Of a stretch of 64,000 bases of DNA, positions 36,205 through 50,090 are shown piece after piece. The notes under the pieces were generated by a model. That model was not told the DNA's origin. It searched no databases and saw only the letters and a list, made by a program, of their open reading frames with translations. The DNA is taken from contig OZ023210.1 in NCBI GenBank assembly GCA_963995525.1, forward strand, positions 1,688,163 to 1,752,162, in the 5' to 3' direction. Numbering within the stretch: the stretch's first letter is position 1; every line of letters begins with the position of its first letter. The DNA comes from Escarpia spicata (lineage: Eukaryota > Annelida > Polychaeta > Sabellida > Siboglinidae). A program made the translations under genes and the position numbers.

Positions 36205-37766
36205 AGTTTCATGGGCCAAAGAGATTAGTGGGGATAACTCTGAAGCCATCCATGCTGAAACGGTAGGCATTGTGTATGCACGTATACAACAAAGTAGTTC
36301 AAGACGTGGCTGACGTTGCAGATGGGTACAGACACACGGATGTGACTACACGTAAAGAGGATAAGCCGTCACCCAACCATTCTGACAGACAAGAGCGAGA
36401 AAAGATCAGGGAACAACTTCAGGCATGCATCGATCCTTTTGATCCTGCTGATCACCCAGCCGATATCATAAACATTGTTATCGGCAGAATAGCTCCAGAC
36501 ACAGTGAACTCAGAGACTGCAGCCGACATTAACAAAGCACAACTGGAGTCGTTTGAAAGACGCTGGCCCACAGGATTTAATGCTACTTTGTCCAAGCGGG
36601 TAGTTATAATGTCAGATTTCAGAAGAAAAAAAACACTGATAATTTGCACTAAAGCAGTCCACGTTGTAAATCTAACTTGCACGAGAGTGTTGGGATTATA
36701 ACAATCCTGCCATGTTGATCTGAGAGTAGTGTTGCGCCACGAACTTTCCCCCGTGCCAACATCTATGGCTGATGAATATGGTGAAAGGCTAATCATATCT
36801 GCAAAGACTATGCTGAAGAAGACATTTCAAGTAGATGAGTCTTACAGGTTGCACGTGAAGCAGAAGGGACGATTCTTGATGAATTTTCCATTGTGTCGAT
36901 TATTCATTTGCCTAGTCAGGGACCAGTGGAAGACTTCACGAACAGTCTCTGCTGATACATGCTTAAGAAAAAGAGATATGTACATCGCATCCAACCAGTA
37001 CTGACTAGAGGAACTAGGTCAGAAAGTGTAAGTCACCATGCCACTGGACGACGCAGACACTGTCCTCAAACACCACACCCACCCCAGAACGTTGTCGTGA
37101 GTGTGACTGAACACAAAGTCCAATTGATAGACTTAATTTGTCAGTCGTTTGTTGAAAATGAACAAACTGAAATACTACCAACCCACACACAAGCTCGTCA
37201 TAACTGCTCGGAACCCTGTCCCTTGGAACTATGCCATGGTGTTCTAACGAATCAAAGTGATCTTAAACGAACATGCAAGAGCGAACACATGATCATTGTC
37301 CAACTAATCACACAAGTAGCCCATGCTGGAGCAAACAGCATCAACATCATATGCGATTACACCGATGTGTTTTCCCTGCTCCTCCATTACTACGCAGAAT
37401 TCGGTGTTACCTGCAGACGTACACTGGAGAACACCAGTCGTGGCCGGGCGGTAACAGACTTTGCAGCGACAATTAAGAAATCGCGCTGGTTACAGATTTC
37501 ATTGCTACCGGAAGTTCGTGAGGAGGGATGGTAACAAAATTAGTAAAGCAATGGTGATACCAATTCCAGAACTAAAGACTCTTCAGCCGACGACAGAAGT
37601 ATTTGAAGAAAATATTTGCCGGATCCACAACCAGACAACCCTTGATTCCTCACCTCCACCACTGGATGCCATGAAGTGTGGGTGGACACGTGATGACGTA
37701 ACCAAATTTACACCAGGCACATTGTCATCTAGTGTAACTCTCTCCCAGCTGAAATTCTTGAATTAA
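36205..37766 (+). pseudogene. Broken copy of an uncharacterised family with FEN/PIN-nuclease-like motifs
   Basis: A collinear series of plus-strand frames matches a large uncharacterised protein family that I recall from mollusc and cnidarian gene sets. From 36210: GPKRLVGITLKPSMLKR, a stop, then REQLQACIDPFDP with DTVNSETAADINKAQL and FERRWPTGFN. From about 36730: ELSPVPTSMADEYG. In another frame near 36873: TILDEFSIVSIIHLPSQGP. From about 37080: QNVVVSVTEHKVQLIDLICQ, LCHGVLTNQSDLKRT, and INIICDYTDVFSLLLHYYAE. Then LKTLQPTTEVFEENICRIHN and MKCGWTRDD to a stop at 37766. Family members have VDG, FD, HEEAD and CDDTDVF motifs, which I read as FEN/XPG-like PIN acidic residues. Here HEEAD is lost and CDDTD has become CDYTD. 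Stops and frameshifts mark it as dead. Confidence 0.65.
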
Positions 37767-38885
37767 TGTGATATTAATTCAGCAGACAAACCTTGTGTTC
37801 TGCACTGTATTGGTGTTGTGCAGCATTGTTATCGTGTACACTATTGTGTGCCTGTCGATGTGAGACTAACTGTCAAAATGGCTATACATGAGTTGCTGTT
37901 ACCAGCATTTATAGCGAACAAAGCGGTACACTTGAAGACAATAGCAAGATGTCGCCAGTTTTTACCAAAAGACAGTTATGTATACCTTGTTTGGGATTCT
38001 ATACTATACATTTCAAACATTATTGAAAAAAACACGATGTTTTGTTAATGGCGTTGGCACAGTTATATAATATTTAACAATGTTTGACTACCAGCGTACG
38101 AGTCATCTTTCGATGGCACCATCAAATTTTCTGATCCTATGAACAAAGGATTACATACAATTAACGCTGTTAATTTGCATATTATGTGGAAATTGGTTGG
38201 CAGAACTACTAACTGAATGTCTTCGTCGGTATTGTATACAAAATAAAGGTAGAGACACGTCATGTGCTTTTCAGCATCTAATTTGCATATTTGGGGAAAT
38301 GAAGTATCGTATCTTTTCGGAAACATCCTGAACAGTACCACAGACCTTCAAAACGTGGGTATAGATACCTCATGTATTGTGCTGTTGTCAGTAGGTAGTG
38401 AGATATTTACGAAAATATAATATTTGATAATGGCATCACTAATTTGCACATTTTGTTCAAGGGTGCCAGAATAGCGTCATTCGGATTCCTTATAAGGACA
38501 CATCAGAGATATAGAAATTGCAATAAACTTTGTTCGGATCCTACTGTGCGGTTTCAGTGTGAGCAGTTTGAAGACACTTGAGAATGCAGTCTCGCAACTG
38601 TCCATTAATATATATTTAATGGTTGCTGCTATCGGCTATTATTATGGTGTATCGATGCATTGGCGAGTCGATTAACTGGCAAAAAAGGAGCTGCGTGAAA
38701 ACGCATTTCCGTTTAGGAAAAGAGCTGGTGCAGTTATTGATCTGAAAATTGATATAATTTTTACCAGCAATTTTCAGAACCGTTGGAGAATAGTCTCGTT
38801 ACACATTTATGGCGATAATTTTGCCATTTTAATCATTATAATTTCAGGTGTTTCCCAATTCCCAATTGGTTCCTTGTTTCCGGAT
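37767..38885. other. Unique sequence, no gene recognised
   Basis: A plus-strand frame at 37818-38048 (76 codons) directly follows the broken nuclease-like gene but has no motif I recognise. Confidence 0.4.
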
Positions 38886-38887
38886 GT

Positions 38888-38933
<46 letters not shown>

Positions 38934-38978
38934 TGTGTGTATGTGCGTGCGTGTGCGCGCGCGTGTGTGTGGGGGGGG

Positions 38979-39021
<43 letters not shown>
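38888..39021. repeat. (GT)n microsatellite with a central GC/poly-G stretch
   Basis: GT runs flank TGCGCGCGCG and a run of ten G at about 38970. Confidence 0.97.
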
Positions 39022-39023
<2 letters not shown>

Positions 39024-41945
39024 CATAAAATTTGTAACTGAAACTGAAACTGATATTACTGCCTATCGCTGTATTTACGATGCGTGTGACAAAACTACAG
39101 TAGAAGTGCCAGTTTGTCACACTTTATATCTTTTATTTCGCAGATTAGAACATAATTATGAGCAAACGTCTTTACCACAAGCACCGAGTGTAAGACACAT
39201 ATAAAGCACTCAGAAGATAACGTTGATTAATCATTTATTTAATATATCCACACGTTATGCAAACACGAATATCATAAATAATAAAATTCCGAGGCAATAT
39301 GGTACTTAGCGTAGTAGTTGAATGTAGGTGGCTGACAGTTAGACAACCGATTGATTTACGATTCGGTAATTCAGAATTCAGTAAGATTACTAATAAGGTC
39401 ACATGATGTTTCTTTTCTTGATAAACCTATTGGCGCAAGCAGTTTGTTTTGTTTACTGCCCACATTTTCAGTTTCATCCCTCAAACATGTTGTTCTTTTT
39501 CGTAACTGTCATATGTGTTGGGTGTGCTTTAATTGTTCGTGTTTTTATGGATGATCTCCGAAATAGAATATTATGATAATCTTATGATAATATTGACACA
39601 CAGGGCGATGATGAACTGCGTTAATATTGAATGGCCGTGTCGTTCGACGGGAACTAAATGTCAGACGTATCGTAATCCAGTCGTTGATGATATACATGCT
39701 GGGCTACGTCAAAAGTCAACCTATTACGACGACGTGAAGGTATTAGACACGCTTGCCCGTAATAAATAACAGCCAGAATGGGTATTATGGTTCTCATGAA
39801 AAGTGTATCTTGTTAATCAATTGCGTTGAGAATGACCCAATCAGCTACGTAAATGTCCCGTCGTGTGGTGGACATATTTGTTGGATTCATTAATAAGAAA
39901 ATTATCACCGAAAATTCGTCTCATAGTTGCACATGAAGGATTTACACAGGACTACGACGACGAATTCAATAAGCATTCCGTTCAATTACAGCTGTCGAAA
40001 CGCGAATCGGTGGAATGATTTAAGAGGAATAAAACAACCGTTCTGATTCTGTTCAATACGAGTTGTGTCTATTCAGGCTATATTGGACTAATTCGTAAAT
40101 ATTTACCCAGTGTGAGCGAGACCTTGTAACCCGGGTGACAACAGCATGGACGGCGTCTAGGCATCTGAATCGGGGATTTTATAAAAGGACAGAGTTTCTG
40201 TAAATTGATATTGTGATACACTGATCCAGCGGCCATGTTTATAATGAGTGATGTTAATACTCGCGAATCTCGTCATTGAATACTGTTGAACAAGGTGGTT
40301 TTAATTGCATACCTGTACACATAAATGTGAATGGAACCGTTGTTCAATCATTCAAAATAAATGGACAATGTTTGATAACAAAAGGCACCATGAAACATAA
40401 TGATAAAGTAAAGTATTTCGTTTCATGAAGCGTTATTTAGTGCATAGAAAGCACTTTAAGTTGGTGGTGGCACTAACTACGAGGAATATATGGATCGAAT
40501 ATTTTCAGCTAGACGAGTGAAAGACAAGTCTATGGCCCATACCCTGTAAGGGAAAGTTTGATGTAGGTCTATCAAACACGGAGCAATCGAAAACGACACA
40601 GATAACGTTACGAACAATGGTATACGTGCTAACAAAAGCTAATAAATATTGGCTGGACTTGTGCAAACAGAAACATCCGGAAACTCACTTTTTAAATATG
40701 TTCACAACAAAATCCTTGTTAGGGTAAAACAAACAACGGCTAATTATCTAACTGAAATTCTAAACATCATAAGTATGAGCAATCGCTAAAACAATTCCAT
40801 TTACCTTTAACAAGCTATATTTGTTTAGAATCTGCTGTAACAATTTTGCCTAGCATCATTTAAATGGTTCGCTATATACAATGTATGCGTATAATAAATA
40901 TGTTTTGTTCGAACACAAAATCTATGACGAAATCAACCAAACTATTTAACGTAGGAATTGGAGACCATACGAGTGTTTGTCCATCCTGCCACATCTTCCC
41001 ATTGTCCCCCATTTATCTAAACAGCACGATTCCAATTTCATGTTTTGATTATTCGAGATTGGACACGTTCCGTTGCGTAGACATTATATTGTGTAGTTAA
41101 TTGTGCAAGTATATCTCTATGTTGAACAGCTCACGTTCCCACGCAGTGGCACTGCGTATACTGCCTTCGTTCGTAATCTAATCAAACAACGGTGCCGCAT
41201 TGATCCTTGGGAGATCCTGTAAACACATTATCAGCAGTGACACAGGCATTTCAAACGACTCGTATTTCTCGCCAATTAACCTACCAATTGCTGGAAACTA
41301 TGACGAGTGACGGCCCTTTAGTTGAAGCACTCGTGAGTTGTCAGCACAATTTAATAAATCTGGAAAAGTGACATGACAACAAACTAATGTAATACCGTTT
41401 GACATATGTCATAATTTGTTAAATTGCAAATAACAGTTTGTAGTAAATTAATAGGCGTAGTTGACCGTTGATGTGTTTTGCTGCCAACAAGAAATAGCAA
41501 CATGACATGTTCCGTCTCAATACCAATAACAACGCATAGACAAGTTGTCTAGATATATGTGTAGCATATAATTCGCCCGGGGCCTCGTTTCGTTAAAAGT
41601 AGACTCGCCCGCGATATAACGAGAGTACGTGGACGGCATACAGGAAATGAAGGTGTTTATATAAATAATGCTATGCGTCTAGTCGTTATATAATTACACC
41701 ATCTAGATAGATGATTCTTGTTTAGTCAATGTTTTGCGTGTCCAGATGATCTACTCAAGTGTTATTCAGAACATACCACTGTTTTTCCCAAATTGCTGTC
41801 ATTTATCAAGAGTATCGTAAGTGTATATACTAAGTAGATGGATACATTGCACAGCCCGTAGCAACTGTGTTATTACATTTACGGGAAATTGGCGTTTGAT
41901 AACATATTATGAAACTTGAAGATTTAATTCATCAACAGTAATTCT
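39022..41945. other. Unique AT-rich sequence, no gene recognised
   Basis: About 2.9 kb with only short frames, without domains, repeats or RNA genes that I can identify. Confidence 0.45.
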
Positions 41946-43068
<1,123 letters not shown>

Positions 43069-43341
43069 TCATGATATGGTGAACTAGTACTCACTAGGTT
43101 GCGTACAGATTCGTCATGATACGGTGAACTAATACTCACTAGGTTGCGTACAGATTCGTCATGATACGGTGAACTAATACTCACTAGGTTGCGTACAGAT
43201 TCGTCATGATACGGTGAACTAATACTCACTAGGTTGCGTACAGATTCGTCATGATACGGTGAACTAATACTCACTAGGTTGCGTACAGATTCGTCATGAT
43301 ACGGTAAACTAATACACACTAGGTTGCGTACAGATTCGTTG
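43069..43341. repeat. 45-bp tandem repeat, 6 units
   Basis: The unit starts TCATGATACGGTGAACTAAT and continues ACTCACTAGGTTGCGTACAGATTCG. The four inner copies are nearly identical; the outer ones carry a few changes. Confidence 0.96.
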
Positions 43342-43376
43342 CGTCTCGTTCTCGTCGTCTGTGAGTGAATTCCCAT

Positions 43377-46329
43377 GTTTGCGGACGATCTATGCGCGTA
43401 ACAAAATTTCAGTGATGGAATATTCTAGTACATTACACCGCCCCAAAACATAGTACTCTTATTGAGAGTAACGATGCTGTAGGTTATTTGGACAACAGCC
43501 AAATTCACACCCAATGGAATGCGTATAAATGTTGTACCATCGTTATGTTGTTTAATTATTTAACAACAAATAAGTTGCCAACCAAAACAATGATCTTCCC
43601 ACGCCAAGTTCACAAAGTAGTAACTAATCAATACTTTTTCTAACAATGATATAAGTAGCATATCACTACAATGTTTGCAACAATTGCATTCATTATACGT
43701 GGTTTGTGTCAACCACGATGCTTTGTCTCATTCTTGTTTATCTCAGATATATGTCAATTTTGTATTAAACATACTGAAACACTTAATATTTATTTAGTCT
43801 ACATTGGATTTCCACCCAAAATCTTCGGCGGACCCTCGCTGTCCCGGCGACTGTACGCTTCCTCTGTGTAGAAGTTACTATACAAATGTTTAAATAACAC
43901 ACCTACACAATGCTAAGCATACTATCTACTTTAAAACATCTCAGGAATTATATAACATGTTACGTGATTGACATTTGAGAAGTACGTGCCCCGCCACCTA
44001 GTGAGCAAGACGGGTATCTTCAGCAGATCACTTGAAATGGATGACGCGAATGGAATTAGCGATGCCGGTGCGAGAGTCGGGGAAGGGAGTCAACGGTAGT
44101 TAGTCGACGGCGGCGAATGTAATTGCAGGTGTCATCGCGGTCTGTGTTTACTGGCGACTGTTTCTCTGGGTGTCTGCCAGACGAGGAGCTGTGTTGACGA
44201 TCATCCGGCCACGTAAGTGCAAGGCGTCATTACATTGTTACATCTGGTGTCAGGCGCGTTCACGTGCATCAATTACAACGCGCGCTTTCGACCATTACGC
44301 GGCATGATTTTCAGATTCGTAATGTAAAAATGTGACGGGTTCAGCTTTCCAATGTTATGACATATGTAGAATTATGCTACTTATTTCCGGTTAATCACAG
44401 CCTATTTTGACAGATCGTACGTTGTCGTAAACAACTTAATTGATTGAACTTTCAAAAATGTCCGTCACGTGACGGGATGCCTTGATAAATGACAGTCGTG
44501 ATAGTAATATTTACCAAGTGTTAGAAAACACACAGCATCGTTACATAAACACCATATCGCGCTCGCAGATACTCGTGAGATAATGTGAAGTTCAAGTCCA
44601 TTGATAGGCCAGTGATGTGATAGTGTAGAATTGTCAAATAATAATTCATATTGCTATGCTATTGACACGAGGGTAGACGTAAGCATCATTGTGTCAGCGT
44701 CTATGACTCGGGGGCTGTTTTCTCGATTTGTCGCACGCGCGTGGTTCATGCAATTGTTAGGTTACATGTACATTTTATGACAGATTTACCACATAAAAGG
44801 TGAGGATATGTACAAATATGGGGTATTTTGAAAATATATACGTGTTATGTCCAATTCTAAGGATGGTAGATTACTCTCTGAACGTTTGACGCTCGAGGTT
44901 CAAGCCGTCTAAAATGAAAACGTGAACCTACCCGCATACGCCTGCTCAATCATAAGTAGATATGCAACATGCGCGAATTAACATTTGCATCGTTTCATCA
45001 TGCTATGACGTACGCCGTAAGAAATATCTCTGCAAGACACTTGTAATTTTTCTGGAAGCGGTGTTAGTCGAACAGTTCAGTAGTCAACGAACAATTCGGT
45101 TAGCGGGTAAAACATAGCAACACATCCATTCCAAAATGGGGAAATATCGGATTTAGAATGACTACGGCGACAGTACAGATGGTTACGGATCATCAGTGGG
45201 TGTAAACAGGTTGACTAGGTCACTACGAGAACCACTGCGGTGAGAATAAAATGGTTATCTTTGTGATTGTAAGACCTGGAAGTGGGTGACGCTCCCGTTG
45301 TGTGAACGTTTTGGCTACGCTTTGAAAATGGTAACCTACACAAAACGACAAGAAGGGCCAACAAAGAACAATGACCAACATGAATCAGCCATAAACACGC
45401 AATATTTTTGCTCAACATTATCAACATTTTGAAGCCATTTTGGATCGCTCAAAATCGCAGCAGGTCTTACGCCACGATTTGGTGGGTGTGCGAGATTTGG
45501 TGGGTGTGCGAGATTTGAAGCAATGCGAAATACTATACATTTAACTGGACTTTGCCACCAGGCATCACACTGGTAACTAAATTGTCCGACGTTGTTCTTT
45601 CCATTTTCTGATGGCGGCTCTCTTGTTAATGCCAAAATGAAGTACAGTAACAACGTTCTCGAATGACCGGTAAGTTATGTTTGTTTCATGTCGATTTTGT
45701 GGACAACAAATGCAGTACAGGTTTATACTTGACCTATGGGCCTGCTGTTTTATAATACAAACAAGTACCAATAGAGGTGATAACTGCTACTGTTTCACTT
45801 TCTACGTTCAACATTCCATGATGACTAAACAGTAGAAGACGCTGACTTCTTGCCTACGTATGAGATCCGGTAAGCTCAACTCGAGGTCATGGACGAAGAG
45901 GAACGGAACGAGGACAAGGCGCAATCCACTGAATCAGAATCTGGAAGGAGATGAATTTCATGATGAATCAGATCAGCACGACAGTCGGACACGGGTACTA
46001 TTGTATTTGACAGTAATTAAGATAAAACACGATGATAAAAGTAATATATATGTCGGTGGACTGATTGATTGAAATTAAGACTGGTCGTCAGCGGTGTTGT
46101 ACGACACGGGAAGAGAGTCGTGTAAACACACGCGCGACACAATTTTTTGGAACGTTGCACGTGGACTGGAGAATCGAAACGTTCCAATCTAGCCAACAAC
46201 TGACCCCGACTTGAAACATTGACCAGTCGGTGACCGACGTCGAGTACTCGTGTCGCGACAAAAGCTCCGAATCCATTGTGTAAGCTGCTAAATATAGCTT
46301 ATATATGTGTATGACTGCATTATATGATA
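43377..46329. other. Unique sequence with one 16-bp duplication
   Basis: Two and a half copies of TTTGGTGGGTGTGCGA occur at 45478-45517. A CpG-richer stretch at 44000-44215 ends with a donor-like CAC|GTAAGT. No exon can be assigned. Confidence 0.4.
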
Positions 46330-46365
46330 ATAACACACACACTCGCGCGCGCGCGCGCGCGCGCG

Positions 46366-46441
<76 letters not shown>

Positions 46442-46462
46442 CACTAACACACACAACACACA
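46330..46462. repeat. (GC)n-(CA)n microsatellite
   Basis: (CG)n at 46343-46366 followed by (CA)n to about 46458. Confidence 0.97.
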
Positions 46463-46702
46463 AAAAGGCATCGTATGTATTAATTATACATTGATATTAC
46501 AAAATGACCACTGTTCTGTCGCAATGCAGACGTCATTAATATTGGGATAGTCGGTAGTTTTTGTTGACAAAACAACGACTCGGCGCTAAGAGCATGTTAG
46601 GGAGAGTCGATGGGATCTGGGGTAGGAGGTCGGGGGTCGGAGGTCGGGGGCCGGGGGAAGGGGATGCGACATACAGGGGAGCGGAACAAACCGAGTCAGG
46701 TC

Positions 46703-46818
46703 GGGGAATATTCAACTTGTGCTTGTGAAGAATTATACCTCCCCTCGATAGCTGACGACCTGAAAGTAGATAATGTGGCGTTAGGTTGTGACAGATAATG
46801 TATGTCATTACGTCATAA
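46703..46818 (+). repeat. Dispersed direct repeat, copy 1
   Basis: Shares the ordered words GGGAATATTCAACT, CCTCG..AGCTGACGA and TGAAAGTAGATAA with 48799-48912, with moderate divergence. The family is unknown. Confidence 0.55.
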
Positions 46819-48340
46819 GTAGAAATGGCGTGTCCTCATGGAGATAATTATAACGATATTGACGTTTACAAAAAATAGGTTTGGTTCATTCAACTAGCCC
46901 TTAACTCGGACCGACCGATAATTAATTATGTATATCTGGCATTTACGCAACAGATTAAATCCTGGGCAACGGTGTCTGAAACTACGCTTAACACAACCAA
47001 AACATTGTCACAAACCCATTTGTTGACACAATCAGACGTCCTTGCTGCTCTGTCGGAAATGAAATCATTATGGAAACGAGATCGATATTTCTCGATATGC
47101 AGCATGCGCCGAGTGTTTGAGAGTAGCGGCCTCTTCGAAGTTTGTCAAATAACCGCAGGGCACGCTGTGCTAAACAAAGCGTAATGTCGGAATGACAACA
47201 CGGAATCAGTCCGGCTCCGTGGGCCACCTGGAATAGATTCCTCGCAATGCATGGATGCCGACACAACACGTGCAACCAATTTGTGGCGTTCTCTGTGCAG
47301 GTTGTGTGTTAGAATAGTCGGATCAAGAGCACGCTGTGCGCGATTACGCAGTGCCACCGCGCCCTCCCTTAAGCGAGGTATAAAAACCGCAAATACGTAC
47401 ATAAGTACTATCCAGAACCTTGGGAAATGGTACACATTTGTTTCTGTTGGTTTTACGACTTAGAACAAATGGAAATTGTAAAGCATATTCCATTAACGGG
47501 TTTAATTACTTATACGAACGTGGTAGGTTGTACCTTGTGTACAATCATGGGACTTTTCGGCGCAATCTCGAACACGTTAAATACAGTTCCATTCTTGACG
47601 TAAATTGAATTACTTATTGTCGCAGAACAATGTTGAATTCTGAAACTTGATATATACACACCCCTCCTTGCACGGTTCAAATGCAGGAATTAAATAACGT
47701 ATTAAAATAAAACGGTCGCATCGTGACGCATTGCTGCTCTGGATAGATCTTAAAAATCTGATCTCATACATTCACTACGTTAATCTTGCTGCAGCCGTTA
47801 GATCGAAAGAACCATTCCCGGAACAATCACCGGTCCAAATGGACACAATCCGTCTCGTGGGCATCGCGGACGATTCCGGCGACATTTACAGCCTCGCTCG
47901 TAATGGCGGAAAACCTCGTCACGGCGGTGCAGATTTACGGTAATCTATTTTTAAGCTCTTCGCCCTGTGCGTCTCAGAGATACGCCATTAGGCTCGTCAA
48001 TCTGGTGTAACAGCAAATGTGTCGTTAGAGCCGAGCGCCGCGCGAGTCAACCGGACGAAAGTGTAACGTCGCATGTTTAATGAACGCTCGGAGACAGCCG
48101 TGGGGTCGTCTTGTCCGGCCCAGCGTCCGCTCCATCGACGCTGAAATTGTGAAATATATCTACGAGTCTGTCGAGTCGGCGTGGTACATCGCTGCCCCGT
48201 CGATTACATGCGTCAGCGTCCGTTTGAATTGTGTCCTGTGTAGCAATGTGCATCGCCGCGAGTAGTTATTAATGTGGATTTACTAACTTTTTATTAGTTT
48301 AGTTATTTTTGTTGTATTATTATATTTTGCATTGTTCTAA
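46819..48340. other. Unique sequence between direct repeats
   Basis: Contains CpG-richer DNA at 47800-48260 but no exon or motif I can name. Confidence 0.4.
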
Positions 48341-48369
48341 TTGTTATCATTCTTATCAGTGTAATTATC

Positions 48370-48672
48370 GTAGTTATTAGTATTGCTATTGTTGTTGTTG
48401 TTGTTGTTGTTATGGCTATCACTATTATTTTTGCTATTGTTGTTGTTGTTGTTATGGTTATCACTATTATTTTTGCTATTGTTGTTGTTATGGCTATCAC
48501 TATTATTTGTGTTGTTGTTGTTGTTGTTATGGCTATCACTATTATTATTACTGTTGCTGTTGTTGTTATGGCTATCAATATTATATTATTACTGCTATTA
48601 TTGTTGTTGTTGTTGTTGTTATGGCTATCACTATTATTATTGCTATTGTTGTTGCTGGTGGTGGTAGAATTG
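48370..48672. repeat. Trinucleotide-rich tract (TTG)n/(ATT)n with a recurring TATGGCTATC word
   Basis: (GTT)n runs are separated by TATGGCTATCACTATTATT segments about 65 bp apart, five or six copies, forming an imprecise higher-order repeat. Leu/Val-rich frames here are artefacts. Confidence 0.9.
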
Positions 48673-48798
48673 TCATTGTTGTAGTTATTACGGTAATATT
48701 AATAATCAGTATCATTATCAACAACAACCTCATCATCGTCGGTATCAATAAAATTACTGTCATCATTGATATTACTATTTTCATCACGAGAAACAGTC

Positions 48799-48912
48799 AG
48801 GGAATGTTCAACTGACGCTTTTGAATACAGATACCTTCCCTCGTGAGCTGACGAGTTGAAAGTAGATAACCTGGTGCTATTCTAACAAGTAGTGTACACC
48901 GTTTCGCCATAA
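48799..48912 (+). repeat. Dispersed direct repeat, copy 2
   Basis: Carries GGGAATGTTCAACTGA, CCTCG..AGCTGACGA and TGAAAGTAGATAA in the same order as 46703-46818. Confidence 0.55.
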
Positions 48913-49921
48913 TGTATTCGTCATTTAAATAGGTTTTAATATTGCTTTGCATACAAGAGTTTCATCACTGCATAAAACCGTGCCACATTTTGCTGCTTGA
49001 ATTCGTAATTAATGTTGTCTACATAAAATAAACAGTATTAGGCCTGTATAGCTATTGACTAATTTGAAGCAATCGCCTTTACGAATCCGAATTAATACTA
49101 GCGCCTTGAACCCCGGCCACATTTTGGATTGCCTGAAAGACCGCGGCAGTCGTCGGTCAGTCGTCCGCTCATAACGCCATAGCTCATCGCCGGTCACTCC
49201 ATCTACCATTCACCTCCTCAAGCACATCTGGATGTACACATCCGCAGAGAGGAGCAATTTCCTTCCTTCATCCCGGGCCTCTTTCTCTCTCACATCATTA
49301 CCAAACGACCCCCGCCTGTGGCCACGTTACAGGTTGCTCAGAGAAGTATCCTACCTACTTGCGTAGCAATTAATGGACAGATTCACCTGCCAACGGTCAA
49401 TGTTTACATAATGACCAGTGGAAATATTTTGCCTGGCCGCTGCTGATTGCGTCTCGACGTGATTTGCCATCGGTCCACGTGTTGTTGTCCAGTCGACGGC
49501 CGCTGTTTGTCTTGGCAGATTGCCTGACGACGCGCGATCGCTGCAGTTGGCTCGATGAATGGAGTTAGGTTGCTCGAAAGAAAGTGATGGTTCAATTAAT
49601 AACAGCCGCCTTCCGTTGCATGAAGGCAACCACATCAATGAAGTTCTTGGATCCTGTCACATCACAATCTGGTGTTGCATCCTTCAGAAGTCTTTTAAGC
49701 CGACCATTACGGCAATTGCTGCGCCTGGAATTGTGGGAACTACAAACGAAATACACCGGATTCTTCACGGATTATTCTGTTTTTCATCTTTCAGGACAAA
49801 GCATAACTGTTCCTTGTTTGATGTATCACCACGAGCCTCGTCGTCGGTTGTGGAATCAGAAACCATCCTTCGCAATACGGGCATTATAATCTGCTGGACC
49901 GGCTTCCCAAACGATGGCAAT
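48913..49921. other. Unique sequence, no gene recognised
   Basis: Plus-strand frames at 49559-49972 and 49584-49889 overlap and have no recognised domain. Confidence 0.4.
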
Positions 49922-50090
49922 ATTATGCTGCGTTCCAATCACCTTGTGTATACCGTGAATACGACTTCGTAACCCCCACTTGATCCCAGTTGCATACATT
50001 TACAAGTGGTAAACTCGAGGAGCTCGGGAACTTTCCAGTTCGCCAAGTCGTGTTTACCATATAAACGAGCCCATTGGAACGCAGCATTGC
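49922..50090. mobile_element. Small inverted-repeat (MITE-like) element
   Basis: ATGCTGCGTTCCAAT at 49925 is matched by its complement ending at 50087. Similarity extends about 45 bp into each arm, to ACGACTT. The spacer is about 70 bp. This is consistent with a short foldback element; no target duplication was confirmed. Confidence 0.5.

Noticed and set aside
44150..44215. Untranslated exon ending at GTAAGT
   Set aside because: A single donor-like match in CpG-richer DNA without acceptor, frame or other support.
46703..48912. LTR retrotransposon bounded by the direct repeats
   Set aside because: No gag, protease, RT, primer-binding site or TG...CA ends are seen between or at the repeats.
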